The notes: generated by a model not told the origin, from the sequence alone. A stretch of DNA of 5,592 nt from Oscillospiraceae bacterium (GCA_028705905.1 JAQWCP010000122.1:1-5592); one strand, 5' to 3'; numbered from the stretch's first letter, positions 1-5,191 are shown. A program made the numbers and translations.

Positions 1-1
1 C

Positions 2-1834
2 ATCTGCGACACCACCTGCCGTGACGCCCATCAGTCTTTGCTGGCGACCCGTATGAGAACCCGTGACATTGTAAAGTGTATGGATGGAACTTCTGAAATT
101 TTGGCGGACGCATTCTCTCTGGAGATGTGGGGCGGCGCCACATTTGATGTGGCTTATCGTTTCCTGCATGAGTCCCCCTGGGAACGTTTGGACATGATAC
201 GGGAAAAAGTGCCAAACGTCATGCTGCAAATGCTGCTCCGCGGTGCCAATGCCGTGGGCTATACCAACTATCCGGATAACCTGATCCGTGAATTCATCAA
301 AGAAGCGGCCAAAAGCGGCATTGACGTGTTCCGTATTTTCGATTCTCTCAACTGGATTCCCGGTATGGAAGTGGCCATGGATGAAGTGCTGAAGACCGGC
401 AAGATCTGTGAAGCTGCCATTTGCTACACTGGTGACATTTTAGACCCCAACCGCGACAAATATACCATTCGGTATTATATCAATATGGCAAAAGAGCTGG
501 AACGCCGCGGCGCCCACATTTTGGCCATCAAAGATATGTCCGGCCTGTTGAAGCCGTATGCGGCAAAGCAGCTTGTCAGCGCATTGAAGCAGGAGGTTGG
601 CATTCCCATTCAGCTCCATACCCACGACACCAGTGGAAACCAGGTGGCGGCCTATCTGCTTGCTGCAGAAGCCGGTGTGGACATTGTAGACTGTGCCATT
701 TCCAGCATGGCTTCTTCCACCAGCCAGCCGTCCCTGAACTCTGTTGTGGCGGCACTCCAGGGCCAGGAGAGAGACACGGGCTTAGACCTTCAGCAGCTCC
801 AGTATCTCACCGATTACTGGCAGGATGTGAGAGGGCGGTATGATACGTTTGAAGCTGGTTTGAAGAGCCCGGCTACTGACATTTACCGCTATGAGATCCC
901 CGGTGGCCAGTATACCAATTTAAAGCCGCAGGTGGATAGTCTGGGCCTTGGACACCGTTTCTTGGAAGTCAAAGAGAATTACAAAGTGGTCAACGATATG
1001 CTGGGTGACATTGTAAAAGTGACCCCCTCCTCGAAAATGGTGGGCGACCTGGCTATCTTCATGACGCAGAACGACCTGACCCCGGAAAATATTGTGCAGC
1101 GCGGCGAAAGCTTGGCCTTCCCCGATTCTGCTGTCAGCTACTTCAAGGGTATGATGGGTCAGCCCTCTTGGGGGTTCCCGAAAGATCTGCAAAGGGTTGT
1201 ACTGAAGGGAGAAAAACCGCTGGAAGGCCGGCCGGGTGAATATCTGGAGCCATTTGACTTTGACGAGATTCGCAAGAAGGTGGAGCAATTCCAGCCCAAC
1301 TCCACATGGCGTGATGTGTTAAGCTATTGCATGTACCCCGCTGTCATGGAGGAATTCTTCAAAAAGCAGCGTGAATACGGCTATATCACCCGCCTGGGCA
1401 GCCATGTGTTCTTCCACGGCCTTGCATTGGGCGAGACCAACAAGGTCAATATCGCCGACGGCAAGACCCTGGTGATCAAATATCTGGGCCTTGGCGAGCT
1501 GAACGAAGACGGCACACGGAATGTTCACTTTGAGCTGAACGGCATTCGCAGAGAAGTTGCTGTGCCAGACGCTACAGCAACAGCTACGCTGAAGCAAGTA
1601 CCCATGGCAGACCCGGAGGACAAGAGCCAGGTTGGCGCGTCGATCCCCGGTGCTGTCGGTAAGGTCAATGTGAAGGTGGGCGATACCGTTGAGGTGAACC
1701 AGGTGGTGGCCGTGATCGAAGCCATGAAAATGGAAACTTCTGTGATGGCCCGTATGGCCGGTGTGGTCGAAAAGATCCACGTGGAAGAGGGCAGCACCGT
1801 CAAAGGCGGTCAGCTTCTGATCACGATAAAATAG
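2..1834 (+). CDS. pyc: Pyruvate carboxylase, C-terminal half (5' partial)
   Basis: Biotin-dependent cytosolic enzyme making oxaloacetate from pyruvate, bicarbonate and ATP. The frame is open from base 2 (it begins ICDTTCRDAHQ), so the biotin carboxylase half lies upstream; 610 residues are visible of a protein usually near 1,150. Residues 1 to about 290 form the carboxyltransferase TIM barrel. Using Rhizobium etli numbering from memory, the active site aligns at constant spacing: R7, D8 (metal ligand), Q11, R80, K177 (carbamylated lysine), H206 and H208 (metal ligands) and T341. The C-terminal ~70 residues are the biotin carrier domain, with EAMKMET and biotinyl lysine 576 (codon 1727-1729). 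The middle and tail resemble full-length Firmicutes carboxylase more than oxaloacetate decarboxylase alpha, but a separate two-subunit PycB cannot be excluded without upstream sequence. The TAG stop is followed 60 bp later by a strong terminator. The leucine codon at 38 is internal, not a start. Confidence 0.95.
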   Translation: MCDTTCRDAHQSLLATRMRTRDIVKCMDGTSEILADAFSLEMWGGATFDVAYRFLHESPWERLDMIREKVPNVMLQMLLRGANAVGYTNYPDNLIREFIKEAAKSGIDVFRIFDSLNWIPGMEVAMDEVLKTGKICEAAICYTGDILDPNRDKYTIRYYINMAKELERRGAHILAIKDMSGLLKPYAAKQLVSALKQEVGIPIQLHTHDTSGNQVAAYLLAAEAGVDIVDCAISSMASSTSQPSLNSVVAALQGQERDTGLDLQQLQYLTDYWQDVRGRYDTFEAGLKSPATDIYRYEIPGGQYTNLKPQVDSLGLGHRFLEVKENYKVVNDMLGDIVKVTPSSKMVGDLAIFMTQNDLTPENIVQRGESLAFPDSAVSYFKGMMGQPSWGFPKDLQRVVLKGEKPLEGRPGEYLEPFDFDEIRKKVEQFQPNSTWRDVLSYCMYPAVMEEFFKKQREYGYITRLGSHVFFHGLALGETNKVNIADGKTLVIKYLGLGELNEDGTRNVHFELNGIRREVAVPDATATATLKQVPMADPEDKSQVGASIPGAVGKVNVKVGDTVEVNQVVAVIEAMKMETSVMARMAGVVEKIHVEEGSTVKGGQLLITIK

Positions 1835-1894
1835 GCCTGAAGTCCAGCCGGAAGGTTTCTACATCAAGTGAATGTGATCCCATGGTAAAATGAA

Positions 1895-1934
1895 AAAAGG
1901 GCGCTGCCGCAAAATTTTGCGGCAGCGCCCTTTT
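1895..1934 (+). terminator. Intrinsic terminator of pyc, perfect 40-bp palindrome
   Basis: A perfect inverted repeat with no unpaired base: AAAAGGGCGCTGCCGCAAAA followed directly by its exact reverse complement. The GC-rich core GGGCGCTGCCGC should form a very stable stem with the central AAAATTTT as an A-U top, leaving four U on the plus transcript. Six A at 1893-1898 give a six-U run on the minus transcript, so it may also stop minus-strand transcription that passes the tRNA terminator. It lies 60 bp past the pyc stop. Confidence 0.9.
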
Positions 1935-2033
1935 GTATGAGGGAGAAGGGAGGGCTGGCGGTACAGAGCAGGGAAACGACGCAGGGCATAGTTTGGCATT
2001 TTGATCCATCTGTTTGCATCAAAAATTGCATCG

Positions 2034-2075
2034 CAAAAGAGAGTCCGATTTGACGTCAAATCGGACTCTCTTTTG
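2034..2075 (-). terminator. Terminator of tRNA-Gly, perfect 42-bp palindrome
   Basis: A perfect inverted repeat centred between 2054 and 2055 on ACGT, with arm core GAGAGTCCGATTTGAC and flanking AAAA and TTTT tracts. It begins at the base next to the encoded CCA of the tRNA on the minus strand, so the tRNA precursor ends almost directly in this hairpin followed by UUUUG. The symmetry makes it formally bidirectional, which would also block plus-strand readthrough from pyc into the antisense of the tRNA. Confidence 0.88.
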
Positions 2076-2150
2076 TGGAGCGGGAGACGGGATTCGAACC
2101 CGCGACTTTCACCTTGGCAAGGTGACACTCTACCCCTGAGTCACTCCCGC
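2076..2150 (-). tRNA. tRNA-Gly, anticodon GCC
   Basis: On the minus strand a complete cloverleaf folds. Acceptor stem: GCGGGAG (2150-2144) with CTCCCGC (2086-2080). D stem: ACTC/GAGT. Anticodon stem: TCACC/GGTGA around loop TTGCCAA, with GCC at 2118-2116. T stem: GCGGG/CCCGT with loop TTCGAAT. The discriminator is U, as is usual for bacterial tRNA-Gly, and CCA is encoded at 2078-2076. GCC reads the glycine codons GGC and GGU. The gene stands alone, with its own consensus promoter about 50 bp upstream and a terminator directly after the CCA, so it is a monocistronic tRNA unit. Confidence 0.98.
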
Positions 2151-2200
2151 ACATCCTGTTTTCGTTTGTTGTCCTGTGCTTTTGCTTGACAACGTAGCCT

Positions 2201-2229
2201 ATTATAACCAGAAAAAAACCAAATGTCAA
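2201..2229 (-). promoter_or_regulatory. Consensus sigma-A promoter for tRNA-Gly
   Basis: On the minus strand, TTGACA (2229-2224) and TATAAT (2206-2201) are separated by exactly 17 bp, a perfect match to the housekeeping sigma factor consensus. Upstream, roughly 2230-2255, lie A and T tracts typical of an UP element. The expected start near 2194 gives a leader of about 45 nt before the mature tRNA. This fits the high constitutive output needed for a tRNA. Confidence 0.93.
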
Positions 2230-2324
2230 CACCTTTTTTTAAAAAACTGAAAAATTGCATGCGGCATTGTATTTGCAGTCTTTTGAAGGTTTGCCCGGCA
2301 AAAAGAATGCTTCCTGTGCAGAGC

Positions 2325-2350
2325 AAAAGCGCTCCCAAAGGAACGCTTTT
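2325..2350 (-). terminator. Terminator of the HD-domain gene
   Basis: Read on the minus strand, AAAAGCGTTCC, a four-base loop TTTG and GGAGCGCTTTT form an 11-bp stem with one G-U pair, ending in a U tract. It starts 3 bp after the HD gene's stop codon and separates that gene from the tRNA promoter further on. Confidence 0.75.
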
Positions 2351-2353
2351 GGA

Positions 2354-2833
2354 TCAGCGGCGGGGCACATGGGCCTGTACGTATGCCTCGTACCGTGTGC
2401 GGTGTTCCTCCCGGGAGAAGGGGATGCCATACCAGGTACAATCCAGCACATCGGCATCTTTTATCACTTCATCCATGGGGGCGTCGACGTATGATTTGCG
2501 GCTGTGGTTTTTGACCGCAACGGCAATTTGCTCTATTTCGTCCGGGGTGAATAAATGCAGCTGATCCAGAAATTGCTTGACGGGTTCATACCCCGCTTCT
2601 GCGTGGCCCGCTTGGCGTCCTGTGAGGATCCGTCCATAATCGTGAACAGAGCAGGCACAGGCGCAAAGCTCCGGATCCAGCCCTCTCTCTTCCCCCAGCA
2701 TCCAGGCAAGACGCGCGCTGCTGGCCATATGGACACGCTCCCAATCGGGCGTTTGATCTCGGTTTTGGATGAGTGGGGCATGGTGGTCAATTTCCCGCAG
2801 CAAGGCGCTTTGTAATTCCATGATACGGTTCAT
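2354..2833 (-). CDS. HD-domain metal-dependent phosphohydrolase, substrate unknown
   Basis: A 159-residue cytosolic protein with no signal peptide or membrane segment. It shows the HD superfamily pattern: H35 in a WERVH segment, the H64-D65 doublet in SVHDYGR, further histidines at H77 (GHAEAG) and H110 (KNHS), and a late aspartate in KDADVLD (D126 or D128). H35, the HD pair and the late Asp are the expected metal ligands; the extra histidines are compatible with a second metal. Family members hydrolyse phosphate esters of nucleotides or similar compounds, but nothing here fixes the substrate, and the domain is alone with no synthetase or response-regulator partner. The ATG at 2833 is chosen because AAAGGAAG sits 6 nt upstream; a TTG 24 bp further upstream in frame lacks such a site. 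Divergent from the aldolase gene and ended by its own hairpin, so probably monocistronic. Confidence 0.85.
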   Translation of the reverse strand: MNRIMELQSALLREIDHHAPLIQNRDQTPDWERVHMASSARLAWMLGEERGLDPELCACACSVHDYGRILTGRQAGHAEAGYEPVKQFLDQLHLFTPDEIEQIAVAVKNHSRKSYVDAPMDEVIKDADVLDCTWYGIPFSREEHRTRYEAYVQAHVPRR

Positions 2834-2839
2834 AGTTTT

Positions 2840-2847
2840 CTTCCTTT
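2840..2847 (-). promoter_or_regulatory. Ribosome binding site of the HD-domain gene
   Basis: AAAGGAAG on the minus strand, 6 nt before the ATG at 2833. It decides this start over the in-frame TTG at 2857. Confidence 0.7.
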
Positions 2848-2864
2848 CCCATAACAATGGGTTT

Positions 2865-2875
2865 AGTGTACCATA
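2865..2875 (-). promoter_or_regulatory. Possible extended -10 promoter of the HD-domain gene
   Basis: On the minus strand TACACT (2870-2865) is preceded by TGG, giving the extended -10 form TGnTACACT. No good -35 hexamer lies 16-18 bp upstream. The expected start near 2858 would leave a leader of about 25 nt before the ATG, enough for the ribosome binding site. The placement is sensible but the match is only moderate. Confidence 0.4.
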
Positions 2876-2901
2876 CTTTTGTAAAAAGGGGAAGAAAGTG
2901 T

Positions 2902-2930
2902 TTGCATCGGAAAAGAGCGCTGCGTATAAT
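2902..2930 (+). promoter_or_regulatory. Sigma-A promoter of the class II aldolase gene
   Basis: TTGCAT (2902-2907), a 17-bp spacer and a perfect TATAAT (2925-2930). The expected start near 2937 lies downstream of the in-frame ATG at 2857, which rules that ATG out as the main start and supports the ATG at 2962. Confidence 0.78.
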
Positions 2931-2944
2931 AAAGACAGCGAAAG

Positions 2945-2953
2945 AGGAAGGGG
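2945..2953 (+). promoter_or_regulatory. Ribosome binding site of the class II aldolase gene
   Basis: AGGAAGGGG lies 8 nt before the ATG at 2962 and fixes that start. The longer frame opening at 2857 has no comparable site and begins upstream of the promoter. Confidence 0.75.
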
Positions 2954-2961
2954 AAGCTGTT

Positions 2962-3582
2962 ATGGAAGAAAAAAAGGCGCTCATCTGCGCGTTTGGGAAA
3001 AAGTTATGGCAGAGGGGATACGTTGCGGCAAATGATGGAAACATCAGCATCAGCTTGGGGGACGGGGAATACCTCATCACGCCGGCCGGCGTGAGCAAGG
3101 GAGAGATGACCCCGGACATGATTTTGCATGTGGATGGGGAAGGGCGGCTGCTTTCCCCTTCTGTTGGCCGCCCGTCGTCAGAATGGCCCATGCACAGGCG
3201 GTGTTATGCACTGCGCCCTGATGTGTTCGCCGTGGTACACGCGCATCCTGTGGCGGCGACTGCCTTTGCCTGCGCTAGGCAGCCTCTGGATGCGCGGGTC
3301 TTGGGAGAATTTCTGATGGCCCTTGGCACGGTGCCTGTGGCGCCGTATGGCAGGACGGGGACGATGGAGATCCCGGCGGCCATTGCGCCGCTGCTTCCCG
3401 ACCACAACGGCATTTTGCTGGCCAACCACGGCGCGTTGACACTGGGGCCGGATCTGGAAACGGCGTATTACCGGATGGAAAGCTTGGAGCATACGGCCCA
3501 GGTTTATCTGGCACTCCGGCAATTAGGCGGTGGCGTGCCCCTGACAGAGCAGGAGGCGGCGGCACTGAACCCGCATATATAG
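2962..3582 (+). CDS. Class II aldolase/adducin family protein, FucA-like
   Basis: A 206-residue cytosolic, Zn-dependent sugar-phosphate aldolase. Enzymes of this fold cleave ketose 1-phosphates such as L-fuculose 1-phosphate to dihydroxyacetone phosphate and an aldehyde, or act as AraD-type epimerases. Visible motifs: NDGNIS (24-29) and TPAGVSKGEM (40-49) at the phosphate site; PSSEWPMH with E74, matching the catalytic Glu73 of E. coli FucA; VVHAHP with zinc ligands H93 and H95; LANHGAL with the third ligand H156. FucA uses H92, H94 and H155 (recalled), so the spacing is conserved with an offset of one. The VPVAPYG segment (124-130) is also FucA-like. It is slightly shorter than FucA (about 215), and the C-terminal tail carrying a catalytic Tyr in FucA is absent, so the substrate is uncertain. 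No sugar kinase, isomerase or transporter is adjacent. The start is set by the binding site at 2945-2953. Confidence 0.9.
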   Translation: MEEKKALICAFGKKLWQRGYVAANDGNISISLGDGEYLITPAGVSKGEMTPDMILHVDGEGRLLSPSVGRPSSEWPMHRRCYALRPDVFAVVHAHPVAATAFACARQPLDARVLGEFLMALGTVPVAPYGRTGTMEIPAAIAPLLPDHNGILLANHGALTLGPDLETAYYRMESLEHTAQVYLALRQLGGGVPLTEQEAAALNPHI

Positions 3583-3589
3583 AAAAAGA

Positions 3590-3623
3590 CACTCTCTCAG
3601 TGCGCTGAGAGAGTGCATTTTTT
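3590..3623. terminator. Bidirectional terminator between the aldolase and prfB
   Basis: CACTCTCTCAG (3590-3600), loop TGCG, and CTGAGAGAGTG (3605-3615) form a perfect 11-bp stem. On the plus strand it is followed by CA and six T, closing the aldolase transcript. On the minus strand it is followed by TCTTTTTC, so it also closes prfB, whose stop codon lies 6 bp before the stem. The convergent genes share one hairpin. Confidence 0.88.
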
Positions 3624-4743
3624 ATTTTTCCGCCCAGTTTCCTGTGGCGTCTGCTTTCAAATATGCATTGATGAACCCGTCAATTTCGCCATCCATCACA
3701 GCTGCGATGTTGCCGAATTCATACCCGGTTCGGTGGTCTTTTGCCAGTGTGTAAGGCATAAATACGTAAGAGCGGATTTGGCTGCCCCATTCGATTTTCA
3801 TTTGAACGCCTTTGATGTCCTCAACTTTGTCCAAATGCTCCCGCTCTTTGATTTCGATGAGTTTAGAGCGCAGCATACGCATGGCCATTTCCCTGTTTTG
3901 ATGCTGGCTACGTTCATTTTGGCAAGCGACAACGACGCCTGTTGGCAAATGGGTGATGCGGATGGCAGATTCTGTTTTGTTGACATGCTGACCGCCAGCA
4001 CCACCGCTGCGGTATGTATCCACCTTCAAATCTTCCGGGCGAATGTCAATCTCCACATCGTCTCCAATTTCCGGCATCACTTCCAAAGCGGCAAAAGAGG
4101 TATGTCGCCGGCCGGAGGAGTCGAACGGAGACACGCGGACCAGGCGGTGAACGCCCGATTCGCTGCGCATGTATCCGTATGCGTTTTCTCCTTCGATCAA
4201 AACGGTGGCACTCTTCATCCCGGCTTCATCGCCGTCCAGGTAATCCAGAACTTTATACTGGAATCCGTGCCGCTCCGCCCAACGGGTATACATGCGGAAC
4301 AACATCTGGGCCCAGTCTTGCGCCTCTGTACCGCCGGCGCCGGCGTGAAAGGATAAAATCGCGTTGTTGTGGTCATACTCTCCTGATAATAATGTCTCCA
4401 AGCGCGCCTGCTCCAAAGCGCGGGACAATCCTTCATATCCGCTGGAGAGCTCCGGGAGCAAGCTTTCATCTTGTTCCTCCAGGGCCATCTCGCAGAGAGT
4501 CAATAAATCGTCCCACTGATGTACCATGGCAGTGTGAGAAGCACATTTTGCTTTTAAATGCTTCGTGCGTTGCAGCACTTTTTGGGAACGTGTCAAATCG
4601 TTCCAGAAGCCGTCTGTCGCGCTTTCCTGTTCCAATTCTTGCAATTCACGGCGGGCTCCTTCCAGATCAAGCGCCGACCCCAAATCATCTAATGCTGGAC
4701 GTATATTGTTTAGTTTCTGCTTATATTCTTCAAATTCAATCAT
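3622..4743 (-). CDS. prfB: Peptide chain release factor 2 (RF2), no frameshift
   Basis: Class I release factor that recognises UGA and UAA in the ribosomal A site and triggers peptide release. The 373-residue protein has the full RF2 layout: a helical N-terminal domain (about 1-115), the VRVSPFDSSGRRHTSF region with SPF at 205-207 (the RF2 stop-codon tripeptide, distinct from PxT of RF1), and YRSGGAGGQHVN with the catalytic GGQ at 250-252, the same positions as I recall for E. coli RF2. Most prfB genes have an in-frame UGA at codon 26 needing a +1 shift at CUUUGA; here codons 25-26 read CTT GAT (4671-4666) and the frame is uninterrupted. ATG 4743 has AAAAGGCGGG 6 nt upstream and a good promoter. 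It converges on the aldolase gene. secA, often found beside prfB in Firmicutes, is not seen on either side within this window. Confidence 0.97.
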   Translation of the reverse strand: MIEFEEYKQKLNNIRPALDDLGSALDLEGARRELQELEQESATDGFWNDLTRSQKVLQRTKHLKAKCASHTAMVHQWDDLLTLCEMALEEQDESLLPELSSGYEGLSRALEQARLETLLSGEYDHNNAILSFHAGAGGTEAQDWAQMLFRMYTRWAERHGFQYKVLDYLDGDEAGMKSATVLIEGENAYGYMRSESGVHRLVRVSPFDSSGRRHTSFAALEVMPEIGDDVEIDIRPEDLKVDTYRSGGAGGQHVNKTESAIRITHLPTGVVVACQNERSQHQNREMAMRMLRSKLIEIKEREHLDKVEDIKGVQMKIEWGSQIRSYVFMPYTLAKDHRTGYEFGNIAAVMDGEIDGFINAYLKADATGNWAEK

Positions 4744-4778
4744 CGATTTCCCGCCTTTTATCTTTCGTATTCTACTAT

Positions 4779-4807
4779 ATTATACAAAAAATACGGAGAG
4801 CTGTAAA
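4779..4807 (-). promoter_or_regulatory. Sigma-A promoter of prfB
   Basis: On the minus strand TTTACA (4807-4802), a 17-bp spacer and TATAAT (4784-4779). The expected start near 4772 leaves a leader of about 29 nt containing AAAAGGCGGG (4759-4750), which lies 6 nt before the ATG at 4743. The promoter sits between the stop of the upstream small ORF and prfB, so prfB can be expressed independently. Confidence 0.85.
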
Positions 4808-4822
4808 GAGAAAAGGCAGGGG

Positions 4823-4927
4823 TCAGCGTTCGCTGGCACTCCATTCTTCATTGCTGTCAAAAATCAAATCATCTACGTCTTGTGCAACCGGTCTTTCTTC
4901 ACCGGAGCGCAGCTTCCATGTGCGCAT
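4823..4927 (-). CDS. Possible small acidic protein of 34 residues
   Basis: An ORF of 34 codons starting at ATG 4927 and ending at TGA 4823. The chosen start has a good site, AGAAAGGGG (4944-4936), 8 nt upstream; an in-frame ATG 7 codons earlier has none. The protein is hydrophilic, with nine acidic and five basic residues and an acidic patch around QDVDDLIFDSNEE; no membrane segment, cysteine or known motif is visible. I do not recognise it. It lies 79 bp upstream of prfB on the same strand with no convincing terminator between them, so some transcripts may run through both, though prfB also has its own promoter. The case for coding rests on the binding site and position; it could be chance. 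Confidence 0.42.
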   Translation of the reverse strand: MRTWKLRSGEERPVAQDVDDLIFDSNEEWSASER

Positions 4928-4935
4928 CTCTACAT

Positions 4936-4944
4936 CCCCTTTCT
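4936..4944 (-). promoter_or_regulatory. Ribosome binding site of the small ORF
   Basis: AGAAAGGGG on the minus strand, 8 nt before the ATG at 4927. It is the main reason to regard the 34-codon ORF as translated and to prefer this start over the in-frame ATG seven codons earlier. Confidence 0.45.
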
Positions 4945-5001
4945 CCATTGTAAAATTGGGCGCATGCAAAGCGCCATTTTCCCGATTGGGCGTCTGAATA
5001 T

Positions 5002-5031
5002 ACTGTACAGCATACAGATTAGTATATGCAA
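5002..5031 (-). promoter_or_regulatory. Possible promoter of the small ORF
   Basis: On the minus strand TTGCAT (5031-5026), an 18-bp spacer and TACAGT (5007-5002), a moderate sigma-A match. It would give a leader of about 70 nt ahead of the 34-codon ORF. It overlaps the inverted repeat ATATACT/AGTATAT (4998-5027). The -10 is weak, so this is tentative. Confidence 0.3.
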
Positions 5032-5162
5032 AACCCGTGAAAAGATGCCCGAAAAATGGGGAATAAAAAATTAATTTTATGACTGGGGGCAAATGGGAAC
5101 CAGGCTGTAAAGAGAGAAAAAGACAAAAACCGAAAAGATACGACAAACCAAGGCCGTTTTCC

Positions 5163-5191
5163 TTGCAATTATCTGTGATTTATGCTATAGT
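5163..5191 (+). promoter_or_regulatory. Sigma-A promoter of xpt
   Basis: TTGCAA (5163-5168), a 17-bp spacer and TATAGT (5186-5191), preceded by TGC as in an extended -10. The expected start near 5198 leaves a leader of only about 42 nt. The symmetrical TGAT-T6-ATCA (5197-5210) lies right at the predicted start and could be an operator or just a T tract. Confidence 0.75.

Noticed and set aside
1319..1780. 153-codon minus-strand frame, His-rich
   Set aside because: Antisense to the conserved biotin carrier and C-terminal region of pyruvate carboxylase; the histidines come from reading conserved codons backwards.
2001..2189. Plus-strand 62-codon frame containing a RRDSNPRLSPWQGDTLPLSH-like string
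   Set aside because: It is the antisense of the tRNA-Gly gene and its palindromic terminator; translated tRNA antisense is a well-known source of such spurious proteins.
2186..2208. Plus-strand TTGACA followed by TATAAC
   Set aside because: The spacing is only 11 bp, too short for a sigma-A promoter; it overlaps the real minus-strand promoter of the tRNA.
2857..2961. N-terminal extension of the aldolase from an in-frame ATG at 2857
   Set aside because: The promoter (2902-2930) starts transcription downstream of this ATG and the extension lacks family similarity; AGGAAGGGG favours 2962.
3613..4356. 247-codon plus-strand frame
   Set aside because: Antisense to prfB, and it begins inside the terminator region of the aldolase gene; a shadow of the real frame.
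4014..4997. 327-codon plus-strand frame
   Set aside because: It lies antisense to prfB, which has clear RF2 motifs, a promoter and a ribosome binding site. The plus frame is basic and low in recognisable structure, with no binding site.
4928..5146. Extension of the small ORF to a 107-residue protein with a hydrophobic N-terminus
   Set aside because: No ribosome binding site at the upstream start, and the extension crosses the A/T-rich promoter region.
5146..5167. CAAGG/CCTTG hairpin before xpt as a possible attenuator
   Set aside because: Only 5 bp of stem, located upstream of the predicted transcription start and overlapping the -35.
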